Source: JAUWCW01 sp030609125 [NCBI: Candidatus Rokuibacteriota bacterium] (GTDB lineage: Bacteria; JAUVQV01). From it: a stretch of DNA of 5,515 nucleotides. Below the pieces are notes generated by a model. The model did not search any database. It had not been told where the DNA came from and saw nothing but the letters and a program-made list of their open reading frames with translations. The stretch lies in contig JAUWCW010000155.1 in assembly GCA_030609125.1 (NCBI GenBank), positions 1-5,515 of the forward strand. The letters are read 5' to 3'. Numbering within the stretch: the stretch's first letter is position 1; every line of letters starts with the position of its first letter. The translations under genes were made by a program, and so were the position numbers. Shown here one piece after another: positions 1-5,515 of this stretch.

Positions 1-67
1 CCGTGGAGCTGAAGACGAGAAGACCCGCCGCCGCGACGGCGCTGAAAATCTTTTGGAAATCTTTCAT
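1..67 (-). CDS. N-terminus of an exported or membrane protein (partial, runs off left edge)
   Basis: Only the first 22 codons are present. Read on the minus strand from the ATG at 67, the product begins MKDFQKIFSAV and continues AAAGLLVFSST, with no stop before the edge. A short N-terminus with two lysines followed by a run of Ala/Leu/Val/Phe is typical of a signal peptide or signal anchor, so the protein probably enters or crosses the inner membrane. A second in-frame ATG at 76 would add MVD. Neither start has a clear Shine-Dalgarno sequence. The gene is divergent from the epimerase-like gene. Function cannot be assigned from so few residues. The plus-strand frames here are also open, so the call rests on the signal-like peptide and the mostly C/G wobble bases. 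Confidence 0.5.
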   Translation of the reverse strand, partial: MKDFQKIFSAVAAAGLLVFSST

Positions 68-75
68 GTCGACCA

Positions 76-105
76 TTTGTAAGGCGCGGTGTTTGCCGTT
101 GTCAA
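76..105 (-). promoter_or_regulatory. Candidate sigma70-type promoter for the left-edge gene
   Basis: On the minus strand a perfect -35 hexamer TTGACA lies at 105-100. After an 18-bp spacer comes TACAAA at 81-76, a 4/6 match to TATAAT. Transcription would start near 69, just upstream of the ATG at 67, which would give an almost leaderless mRNA and rule out the ATG at 76. The -10 match is weak and the geometry unusual, so this is tentative. Confidence 0.3.
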
Positions 106-126
106 GTGACGCGTCCGCGGCGGCGC

Positions 127-155
127 TTTTCACGGGCCTGGATTCGTGATAGATA
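127..155 (+). promoter_or_regulatory. Weak candidate promoter for the epimerase-like gene
   Basis: TTTTCA (127-132, 4/6 match to the -35 consensus) is followed after 17 bp by TAGATA (150-155). A TG dinucleotide at 147-148 would make this an extended -10. The TAGATA match to TATAAT is only 3/6, but this is the best pairing I see in the 97-bp divergent gap. A start near 162 would leave a leader of roughly 12 nt. The rest of the gap (77-173) is a GC-rich block at 111-126 with no other clear element. Confidence 0.2.
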
Positions 156-173
156 GATGAAACGGGATTCGCT

Positions 174-1076
174 ATGAACGTCTTCATCGCGGGTGGAACG
201 GGGTTCGTCGGGATAAATCTGGCCAACTCTCTCAGCAAGGAGGGCCATGACATTACCGTGATGGGCTTTCACGCCCGGGCCCGCCCCCCGCAGCTGGACC
301 CTTCCGTGCAGATCGTCATCGGCGACGGCCGCCGCCGGGGCGCCTGGCAGGAGCATCTGTCCCGGTGCCCGCTGGTCATCAACCTCGCCGGCGCGAGTAT
401 CTTTTCCCGGTGGACCCGGGCGCACAAGCGCCTCATCACGGAGAGCCGGGTTCTCACCACCATGAACCTGGTCGATGCCCTGCCGGCACAGTCCGACGGC
501 GTCACGCTCTTTTCCACTTCCGCCATCGGCTACTACGGCTTCCACGGTGACGAGTACCTCTATGAGGACGACCCGCCGGGCGCCGACTTCCTCGCCAGGA
601 TCTGCCGGCAGTGGGAGGCAGAGGCCCGCAAGGCCGAGAAGAAGGGAGCCCGGGTCATCATCACCCGTTTCGGAATCGTTCTGGGAAGGGGGGGCGGCGC
701 GCTCAGTAAAATGCTGCCCATCTTCCGACTCGGCCTGGGCGGGAGGCTCGGCAGCGGCGAGCAGTGGTTTTCGTGGATCCACATGGAGGACCTGACAGGA
801 GCGCTGAAGTTTCTCCTCACCAGCGAGAGCGCCGCCGGGGCCTACAACCTGACGTCTCCCGAGCCGGTGAGAAACCGCGAACTTGCCGCCTGCCTCGGCA
901 GGGCCCTCCATCGCCCGGCGATCCTGCCCGTTCCGGCGCCGTTCATACGACTGATGATGGGTGAAATGGGGAATATGCTGCTGAAGGGTCAGCGGGTCTT
1001 ACCGGCCCGGCTGCAGGAGGCGGGGTTCGTCTTCAAACACGGCGATCTGGCCGGCGCCATAGCCGCCGTCGTCTGA
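174..1076 (+). CDS. TIGR01777/YfcH-family atypical SDR (NAD(P)-binding epimerase-like protein)
   Basis: The protein has 300 residues, matching the family length (E. coli YfcH is close to this). The Rossmann motif GGTGFVG is at residues 7-13. Family signatures follow: NLAGASI (70-76), STSAIGYYG (114-122), RFGIVLGRGGGAL (165-177), the WIHMEDL block (201-207) and the C-terminal DUF1731 segment with GEMGNMLLKGQRVLPARL (263-280). These order and place it as a cytosolic atypical short-chain dehydrogenase. The substrate and reaction of this family are not established; related names include 'nucleoside-diphosphate sugar epimerase' and a SulA label that is not secure. The usual YxxxK catalytic pair is absent: four residues after Tyr120 and Tyr121 are His and Asp. 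The start is the first ATG after an in-frame stop at 150-152, with only a weak GGGA upstream (164-167). It is transcribed alone and converges on the TPR gene. Confidence 0.93.
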   Translation: MNVFIAGGTGFVGINLANSLSKEGHDITVMGFHARARPPQLDPSVQIVIGDGRRRGAWQEHLSRCPLVINLAGASIFSRWTRAHKRLITESRVLTTMNLVDALPAQSDGVTLFSTSAIGYYGFHGDEYLYEDDPPGADFLARICRQWEAEARKAEKKGARVIITRFGIVLGRGGGALSKMLPIFRLGLGGRLGSGEQWFSWIHMEDLTGALKFLLTSESAAGAYNLTSPEPVRNRELAACLGRALHRPAILPVPAPFIRLMMGEMGNMLLKGQRVLPARLQEAGFVFKHGDLAGAIAAVV

Positions 1077-1085
1077 CACGACGGC
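1065..1085. terminator. GC-rich hairpin in the convergent gap, possible bidirectional terminator
   Basis: GCCGTCGT (1065-1072) and ACGACGGC (1078-1085) form a perfect 8-bp stem around the loop CTGAC. The structure spans the TGA of the epimerase-like gene and ends 10 bp before the stop of the opposing TPR gene, so both transcripts would contain it. Neither strand has a T-tract afterwards, so it is not a canonical intrinsic terminator. It may serve as a 3'-end stabiliser or a partial terminator. Being symmetric, it could act in both directions. Confidence 0.4.
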
Positions 1086-1094
1086 TGTTGCCCC

Positions 1095-2225
1095 CTACCG
1101 TCTGGACTCCTCGAAGGCCTTTTCCAGGGCGCCCCGGTAAAGAACGACCGCCTCCGAAAGGTCATCAGCCGCCTCCGCAACCCCCCCGAGATCATAGTAA
1201 TAGCGTGCCTCCGCGGGGTAGAGGTCGGCGGTCCTGTCCCTGACCTTCCTGTACTCCCCTTCGTGACCCTGGTACTTGTGCGCCAGGGCCAGACCAAGCG
1301 CAAACTCCTCCCTTTCGGGATACTCCTCCAGCAGCTCCTGGAAAAGGAGCTCCGCCTCACTGAAACGTTCGGACCTCAGGGTAACCGCCGCCACCTGATA
1401 CCCGGCCTCCTTGTCGCGGGGGTCGAGTTCCTTCACCTTCTCGAACTCCTTCAGGGCCTCCTCGCCGCGGCCGGTCTTCTTGTAGTAGACACCGAGGAGC
1501 AAGCGAGGCCTGATGAAATCCGGGTCCCTCTCAACCGACTGGAGCAGCTGGGCCTCCGCCTTCTCCTCCTGCCCCTTCTGGTACAGCCTCTTGCCCATGT
1601 TGTAGTACATAAGGGCATGGTTTTTCGGCACGTATTCTTCAACGACCTCTATTTCCTTCTCTGTCACGAGGCCGAGGGCCAGCTTCACCGCTTCCGTCAG
1701 GTCACTCCTCATCGTCGTCGGGTAGCCGGCCATGGCGAACGTCACCTTCCCCCTCTTGTCCACAACGAGCATGGAGGGAAGGGCCATGGTGCCGTAATCG
1801 CTGAAGACGGTGAGGCCATCGTCAACAAGGACCAGGGCCTGTGAGCCCGCGTCCTTGACCGCCGCCTTGATTTTTTCCATGTCCCCCCGCGTGATCTCCG
1901 GGTGCTCGGCGTTGATCGCCACCGTCTGAAAGCTCCCGGGCCCGAGACTCTCGCTCAGGGAGGCCAGGTCTTCCAGCGTCTCCAGGGAGCGGGGGCTCCA
2001 GGTGGCCCAGAAGAGAACGACCGTCACCTTGCCCGCCAGAAGGTCTCCGCTGGAGTGGTCCCCGCCGTCTATTCCCCGGAGGGTAAATGGTGGAGGAGGC
2101 TCACCGATGGCGACTTTCTTGAATGCCGCCGGGATCGTCGGAGTTGCCAGAACGAGCGCGACGAGGACAAAGGTGATGGCGGCAAGAACTCTCCTGAAGT
2201 GCCTGAAAATATTGTTTCTTTTCAT
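1095..2225 (-). CDS. Envelope TlpA-like thioredoxin-fold protein with five TPR repeats, lacking the CxxC cysteines
   Basis: The product is 376 residues from the ATG at 2225, chosen because it gives a classic export signal: basic RHFRR (8-12), then a hydrophobic run at about 13-30. It should be periplasmic, either anchored or cleaved near 34. Residues about 40-186 look like a TlpA/redoxin domain: GEPPPPFTLRGIDG (41-54), a strand VTVVLFWATW (67-76), and the cis-proline loop ALPSMLVVD (148-156). The active site reads WSPRS (76-80) where WCxxC is expected. The codons AGC and TCC confirm serine at both positions, and there is no cysteine anywhere in the protein. Residues 203-372 divide into five consecutive 34-residue TPR units (203, 237, 271, 305, 339), the fourth the most degenerate. 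TPRs bind proteins, so a redox-dead scaffold or chaperone-like role is my inference. No Shine-Dalgarno sequence is visible. The gene is divergent from selA. Confidence 0.88.
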   Translation of the reverse strand: MKRNNIFRHFRRVLAAITFVLVALVLATPTIPAAFKKVAIGEPPPPFTLRGIDGGDHSSGDLLAGKVTVVLFWATWSPRSLETLEDLASLSESLGPGSFQTVAINAEHPEITRGDMEKIKAAVKDAGSQALVLVDDGLTVFSDYGTMALPSMLVVDKRGKVTFAMAGYPTTMRSDLTEAVKLALGLVTEKEIEVVEEYVPKNHALMYYNMGKRLYQKGQEEKAEAQLLQSVERDPDFIRPRLLLGVYYKKTGRGEEALKEFEKVKELDPRDKEAGYQVAAVTLRSERFSEAELLFQELLEEYPEREEFALGLALAHKYQGHEGEYRKVRDRTADLYPAEARYYYDLGGVAEAADDLSEAVVLYRGALEKAFEESRR

Positions 2226-2234
2226 GATGAACGC

Positions 2235-2250
2235 AATAATATATATTATT
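2235..2250. repeat. 16-bp perfect A/T palindrome in the divergent promoter region
   Basis: AATAATATATATTATT is exactly self-complementary and contains no G or C, in an otherwise GC-rich window. It lies 10-25 bp upstream of the TPR gene's ATG, where it overlaps that gene's probable -10 region. It could be a regulator site, a readily melted promoter segment, or simply an AT-rich promoter. A shorter palindrome, AATATATT (2316-2323), lies on the selA side. Confidence 0.5.
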
Positions 2251-2264
2251 ACCCATAAAGTAAA
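2236..2264 (-). promoter_or_regulatory. Candidate promoter for the thioredoxin-fold/TPR gene
   Basis: On the minus strand, TTTACT (2264-2259, 4/6 to TTGACA) is followed after 17 bp by TATTAT (2241-2236, 5/6 to TATAAT). The start would fall near 2229, leaving a leader of only about four bases before the ATG at 2225. That fits the missing Shine-Dalgarno sequence, but other -10-like hexamers exist within the same AT tract, so exact placement is uncertain. Confidence 0.35.
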
Positions 2265-2290
2265 GGTTAGCGTCTTCAGCGTGAAAAAAC

Positions 2291-2318
2291 TTGACACTTT
2301 CAGCGCTATCGTAAGAAT
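2291..2318 (+). promoter_or_regulatory. Candidate sigma70-type promoter for selAB
   Basis: A perfect TTGACA (2291-2296) is followed after 16 bp by AAGAAT (2313-2318, 4/6 to TATAAT). Overlapping alternatives such as GAATAT (2315-2320) are weaker, and TATATT (2318-2323) is a better hexamer at a poor 21-bp spacing. The start would lie near 2325, giving a leader of about 25 nt that contains the selA ribosome-binding site. A TTCAGCG direct repeat (2275-2281 and 2299-2305) flanks the -35 box. Confidence 0.5.
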
Positions 2319-2337
2319 ATATTTCTCGTTCACTTTC

Positions 2338-2343
2338 GAGGAG
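2338..2343 (+). promoter_or_regulatory. Shine-Dalgarno site that fixes the TTG start of selA
   Basis: GAGGAG at 2338-2343 sits five bases before TTG at 2349-2351. It is the strongest ribosome-binding site in the window and supports TTG as the start. The protein then begins MTETWRRKLYREIP, as expected for the SelA N-terminus. Confidence 0.75.
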
Positions 2344-2348
2344 TTCAA

Positions 2349-3764
2349 TTGACTGAGACCTGGCGCCGGAAACTTTACCGGGAAATCCCGAAGGTCGACG
2401 ATTTCCTCGAATTGGAAGTCGTCCGCCGAACACTGGAAGGTCATCCGCGCTGGGTGGTCATGGGAACGGTGCGGGAAGTTCTCGAGGCCCGCCGCGCGGC
2501 CATCGCCGCCCTCTCCTCCCCGGACGACGCAAGCCCCTTCGGCCCGCCCCTGCAGGAGGAGGAGTTTCTCGCCCGCCTCTCCTCCAGGTCCCTTCCCCAT
2601 CTGATGCCCCTGATAAACGCCACGGGCATCATCGTTCACACCAATCTCGGACGCTCCTCCCTCCCCCCGGCGGCACTGGAGCACTCGCTCAGCATCGGCG
2701 GGAGATACTCGAACCTTGAATACGACGTCGGCGAAGGCCGGCGAGGCTCGCGGCAGGATCATGTCACGGACCTTCTCTGCGCGCTGACCGGAGCGGAGGC
2801 GGCCCTGGCGGTGAACAACAACGCCGCCGCCGTTCTCCTCTGCCTGGAGACCCTGGCCTCGGGACGAGAGGTCATCGTCTCCCGCGGCCAGCTCGTGGAG
2901 ATAGGCGGCGCCTTCCGCATCCCCGACGTGATGGAAAAAAGCGGCGCCGTCCTGCGCGAGGTAGGCACCACCAACAAGACGCACCTTGCCGACTATCGCG
3001 ACGCCATCGGCACCGAAACGGCCCTTCTGCTCAAGGTCCACACCAGCAACTTCCAGGTTGTCGGGTTCACCGCCGCCGTCGAGACCGTCGATCTCGCCGC
3101 TCTCGGAAGGGAGCACTCCCTTCCCGTCATGGAGGACCTCGGCAGCGGCTGCCTCATCGACCTGTCCCCCTACGGGCTTCACGGCGAACCGACGGTCCAG
3201 TCCGTCGTCGCCGACGGCGCCGACATAGTGACCTTCAGCGGAGACAAGCTTCTCGGCGGCCCGCAGGCGGGACTGATCGTCGGCCGCCGGGATCTTCTCG
3301 AGTTGGTTCGGCGAAATCCCCTGCACCGCGCCGTCAGACTCGACAAGGTCACCCTCGCCTCCCTGGAGGCGACACTGAGGCTCTATTTCGAAGGCGACCG
3401 GGCCCTCGCCAAGATACCGACCCTGAGAATGATCTCCGAGCCGGTGAAGAGCGTTCGCCTACGCGCCGGAAGGCTCCACCGCAGGCTCAGCCCCGAATGC
3501 CGTCGCCTCCTGAAGGCTGCGGTCGTCTCCTCGGCGGCCCAGGTGGGCGGCGGGAGTCTTCCCCTGCAGCAGATACCGTCGGCGGCCCTGTCTCTCGGCA
3601 GCGCCGGCTATCGCGCCCACGACCTCGAGGAGTCTCTCAGAAAATGCAGCCCGCCCGTGATCGGACGTGTCCACGAGGGCCGGCTCCTTCTGGACATGCG
3701 CACGGTGGAAAACGGGGAGGTCCCGGCTCTGGCCGCGTCCATTCAGGGCCTGATCCCGGCATGA
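2349..3764 (+). CDS. selA: L-seryl-tRNA(Sec) selenium transferase (selenocysteine synthase)
   Basis: SelA is a PLP enzyme that converts Ser-tRNA(Sec) to Sec-tRNA(Sec) using selenophosphate; in bacteria it works as a large cytosolic homo-oligomer. The 471-residue product has the usual family length. The N-terminal tRNA-binding domain is at about 5-50 (LYREIPKVDDFLE). Core motifs are INATGIIVHTNLGRS (89-103), VNNNAAAVLL (155-164), the VGTTNKT loop (205-211), VHTSNF (230-235), EDLGSG (262-267) and FSGDKLLGGPQAG (296-308). Lys300 in the last motif corresponds to the PLP Schiff-base lysine (Lys295 in E. coli). The start is TTG, behind a strong GAGGAG. Its TGA overlaps the ATG of selB, so the pair is an operon. 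Nothing looks broken or foreign. Confidence 0.97.
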   Translation: MTETWRRKLYREIPKVDDFLELEVVRRTLEGHPRWVVMGTVREVLEARRAAIAALSSPDDASPFGPPLQEEEFLARLSSRSLPHLMPLINATGIIVHTNLGRSSLPPAALEHSLSIGGRYSNLEYDVGEGRRGSRQDHVTDLLCALTGAEAALAVNNNAAAVLLCLETLASGREVIVSRGQLVEIGGAFRIPDVMEKSGAVLREVGTTNKTHLADYRDAIGTETALLLKVHTSNFQVVGFTAAVETVDLAALGREHSLPVMEDLGSGCLIDLSPYGLHGEPTVQSVVADGADIVTFSGDKLLGGPQAGLIVGRRDLLELVRRNPLHRAVRLDKVTLASLEATLRLYFEGDRALAKIPTLRMISEPVKSVRLRAGRLHRRLSPECRRLLKAAVVSSAAQVGGGSLPLQQIPSAALSLGSAGYRAHDLEESLRKCSPPVIGRVHEGRLLLDMRTVENGEVPALAASIQGLIPA

Positions 3765-5515
3765 GCCATCTCGTCGTAGGAACCGCGGGTCATATCGACC
3801 ACGGCAAGACCTCGCTGGTCCGTGCACTGACAGGCATCGACACGGACCGTCTCAAGGAAGAAAAGCAGCGCGGCATCACCATCGAGCTCGGATTCGCCCA
3901 CCTCGAGCTTCCCCAGACCCCGCCCGTGGGGATCATCGACGTTCCCGGCCACGAAAAATTCGTGCATCACATGGTAGCGGGAGTGACCGGCATAGACCTG
4001 GTTGTGCTGGTGATAGCAGCCGACGAGGGCGTCATGCCGCAGACCCGCGAGCACCTCGACATCTGCCGCCTTCTCGGAGTGGGCCGGGGGCTGGTCGCCC
4101 TTACGAAGACGGATCTCGTCGAGCCGGAGTGGCTCGAGATGGTGCGTGACGACATCCGCCAGTTCGTGGCCGGAACTTTTCTCGAGGAGAGCCCAATCGT
4201 AGGCGTCTCCGCCGAGACGGGAGAGGGCCTCGAGGAGCTGAAGGAAGAGATACGCGCATCGCTGAGCAGCATTCCCGTGAGGCCCTCCGGAGGAATTCCC
4301 CGCCTCCCGGTAGACAGGGTCTTCACCATGAAGGGGTTCGGGACGGTGGTCACGGGCACTCTCATCGCCGGCAGCCTTCGCACGGGCGACACGGTGCAGG
4401 TGCTTCCCGCCGGTGAGCAGTACCGCATCCGCGGGCTGCAGGTTCACGGCCGTTCCGTGGAAAAGGCCCTGGCCGGCCAGAGGACGGCGGTGAACCTGCA
4501 GGGCGCTGAAAAGCGTTCCCTCTTCCGGGGTGATGTCATAACCGCCGTAGGGGCCATCACTCCCTCCTTCCTGATGGACGCCTCCCTGCACCTTCTCAAG
4601 AACGCCCCCCGTCCCCTCGCCAACCGGACCCGGGTTCGTCTTCACCTCGGCACCAGCGAGATCTTTGCACGCACCGTGGTCCTGGGCCGGGAGAGTCTCG
4701 ACCCCGGCGGGGACGGGATGGTGCAGTTCCGGCTCGAATCACCCGGCGTCGCCCTGCCCCGCGACCACTACGTCATCCGCAGCTACTCCCCCGCCGTCAC
4801 TCTCGGCGGGGGGACGCTGGTCGACACCCACCCTCTGAAGCACAAGAAGTTCTCCTCCCAGGCCGTGGCGGGCCTCGAGGTCCTCGCCGGGGACGATCGG
4901 GACGAGTCTTCTCTCCTTCTCCTCCGGGAGGCCGGTCCGGAGGGACTCGCCGGCGCCGCTCTGAGCCGCCGGCTGAACCTGGATCACCAGGAAGCGCACG
5001 TTATCCTCGACCGTCTCACCCGCCGGGGAGCGGCCGTTCGCGTTCCCGGCAAGCCCCCGCTCTTTCTCGACGCCGACACGGCTGCGGCCGGCGAAGCCAG
5101 GTGCCGAGAGATCCTGCGGGAGTACCACGCCCTGGAGCCCCTCAAACCGGGACTTTCGAGAGAGGAGCTCAAGTCCCGTCTCGGGAGACTGGCGGACAAG
5201 GCCTTCCCTCTCCTCCTGGAGCGCCTCGAGGCGGCGGGGGCCGTTGCCGCCGAGAAAGATCTCGTCCGCCTCTCGACCCACAAGGTTTCACTCCGAAGCG
5301 ACCAGGCCGAGGTCAAGGGCAAGGTGGAGAGCTACTACCGACGCGTCGGCCTGCAGCCCCCGGTGAAGGCCGTCATAGCCGGGGACCTCGCCCTGGACCA
5401 GACCGCCCTGAAGGAAGCTCTGACGCTGCTCCTTGCCGACAACCGCCTCGTGAAGGTCTCCGAGGAGATAGCCCTTCACACCGAGAGCCTCACTCCCCTC
5501 AAAGAGAAGGTGATC
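3761..5515 (+). CDS. selB: Selenocysteine-specific elongation factor SelB (3' end beyond window)
   Basis: SelB is the cytosolic GTPase that delivers Sec-tRNA(Sec) to the ribosome at UGA codons followed by a SECIS hairpin. The frame is open for 585 codons with no stop; full SelB proteins are usually a little over 600 residues, so only the last part is missing. GTPase motifs are GHIDHGKT (G1, 10-17), RGITI (switch I, 37-41), DVPGHE (G3, 60-65), TKTD (G4, 115-118; T in place of N is usual in SelB) and VSAETGEG (G5, 149-156). EF-Tu-like domains II (about 180-265, with [13 protein letters not shown]) and III (about 268-355) follow, then winged-helix repeats from about 384. The last winged helix, which binds SECIS RNA in characterised SelBs, is cut by the edge. 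The ATG lies inside the selA stop (ATGA) with only a distant AGGG at 3745-3748, so translation is probably coupled to selA. Confidence 0.96.
   Translation, partial: MSHLVVGTAGHIDHGKTSLVRALTGIDTDRLKEEKQRGITIELGFAHLELPQTPPVGIIDVPGHEKFVHHMVAGVTGIDLVVLVIAADEGVMPQTREHLDICRLLGVGRGLVALTKTDLVEPEWLEMVRDDIRQFVAGTFLEESPIVGVSAETGEGLEELKEEIRASLSSIPVRPSGGIPRLPVDRVFTMKGFGTVVTGTLIAGSLRTGDTVQVLPAGEQYRIRGLQVHGRSVEKALAGQRTAVNLQGAEKRSLFRGDVITAVGAITPSFLMDASLHLLKNAPRPLANRTRVRLHLGTSEIFARTVVLGRESLDPGGDGMVQFRLESPGVALPRDHYVIRSYSPAVTLGGGTLVDTHPLKHKKFSSQAVAGLEVLAGDDRDESSLLLLREAGPEGLAGAALSRRLNLDHQEAHVILDRLTRRGAAVRVPGKPPLFLDADTAAAGEARCREILREYHALEPLKPGLSREELKSRLGRLADKAFPLLLERLEAAGAVAAEKDLVRLSTHKVSLRSDQAEVKGKVESYYRRVGLQPPVKAVIAGDLALDQTALKEALTLLLADNRLVKVSEEIALHTESLTPLKEKVI

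Noticed and set aside
2-82. A plus-strand reading of the left edge ending at TAA (80-82), which could be the 3' end of another gene.
   Set aside because: Its wobble positions are mixed and it has no recognisable features, while the minus strand gives a convincing signal-peptide start. It cannot be fully excluded from so short a piece.
102-911. A 269-codon minus-strand open frame antisense to the epimerase-like gene.
   Set aside because: The sense gene matches its family throughout. The antisense product is low-complexity Gly/Ala/Arg/Glu sequence with no motif.
1074-1262. The epimerase-like gene's TGA followed by a long open frame and a hairpin, in a genome that reads UGA as selenocysteine.
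   Set aside because: The family ends at this point with its normal C-terminus. The hairpin covers the UGA instead of following it at SECIS spacing, and the downstream frame is merely antisense to the TPR gene.
2235-2323. The AT-rich island as a horizontal-transfer scar, attachment site or replication origin.
   Set aside because: It is short, lies exactly between divergent genes, and is explained by promoter elements. I see no DnaA-box cluster, tRNA gene, integrase or flanking repeats.
2226-3326. The minus-strand frame of the TPR gene stays open for about 1.1 kb upstream, across the promoter region and antisense to selA, giving a possible 743-residue protein.
   Set aside because: The extension is antisense to a well-supported selA and has no recognisable domain. 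The export signal begins cleanly at the ATG at 2225, and long open antisense frames are common in GC-rich genes.
3743-4645. A 300-codon minus-strand open frame antisense to the start of selB.
   Set aside because: selB carries all GTPase motifs on the plus strand. The antisense frame is a composition shadow.
1-5515. A tRNA(Sec) gene (selC), SECIS-bearing selenoprotein gene, CRISPR array or insertion sequence in the window.
   Set aside because: None was seen. Almost all of the window is taken up by the five genes described, and the gaps are too short and lack the needed structures.

Overview
The window comes from a GC-rich bacterial chromosome that makes selenoproteins. It is densely coding, favours C or G at third codon positions, and is broken by one conspicuous AT-rich island at about 2226-2348. 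The lineage cannot be read from this sequence alone. A selA-selB pair beside a periplasmic thioredoxin-fold/TPR protein would fit an anaerobe such as a former deltaproteobacterium (Desulfobacterota), but that is only an inference.

Layout from left to right. (1) On the minus strand, the first 22-25 codons of an exported or membrane protein run off the left edge. (2) A divergent intergenic stretch of about 100 bp leads to a plus-strand TIGR01777/YfcH-type atypical short-chain dehydrogenase (174-1076). (3) This gene converges, with an 18-bp gap and a GC hairpin over its stop codon, on a minus-strand gene (1095-2225). That gene encodes an N-terminal membrane/signal segment, a TlpA-like thioredoxin fold and five in-register TPR repeats. 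(4) An AT-rich divergent promoter region follows, holding a 16-bp perfect palindrome and a TTGACA promoter. (5) selA (2349-3764, TTG start behind a strong GAGGAG site) overlaps selB by 4 bp (ATGA). selB is still open at the right edge after 585 codons.

How the genes work together. SelA converts Ser-tRNA(Sec) to Sec-tRNA(Sec) with selenophosphate, and SelB carries that tRNA to UGA codons marked by a SECIS hairpin. The two form one translationally coupled operon, so the organism should encode selC, selD and selenoproteins elsewhere. The thioredoxin-fold/TPR gene shares the upstream region with selAB but has no demonstrated link to selenium. The epimerase-like gene looks like ordinary housekeeping content.

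The oddest item is the thioredoxin-fold protein. Both cysteines of the expected WCxxC site are serine (WSPRS), and the whole 376-residue protein has no cysteine, so it cannot do thiol-disulfide chemistry. I found no CRISPR array, rRNA, tRNA or mobile element, and no clearly new system. The regulatory elements described are read by eye and are tentative.
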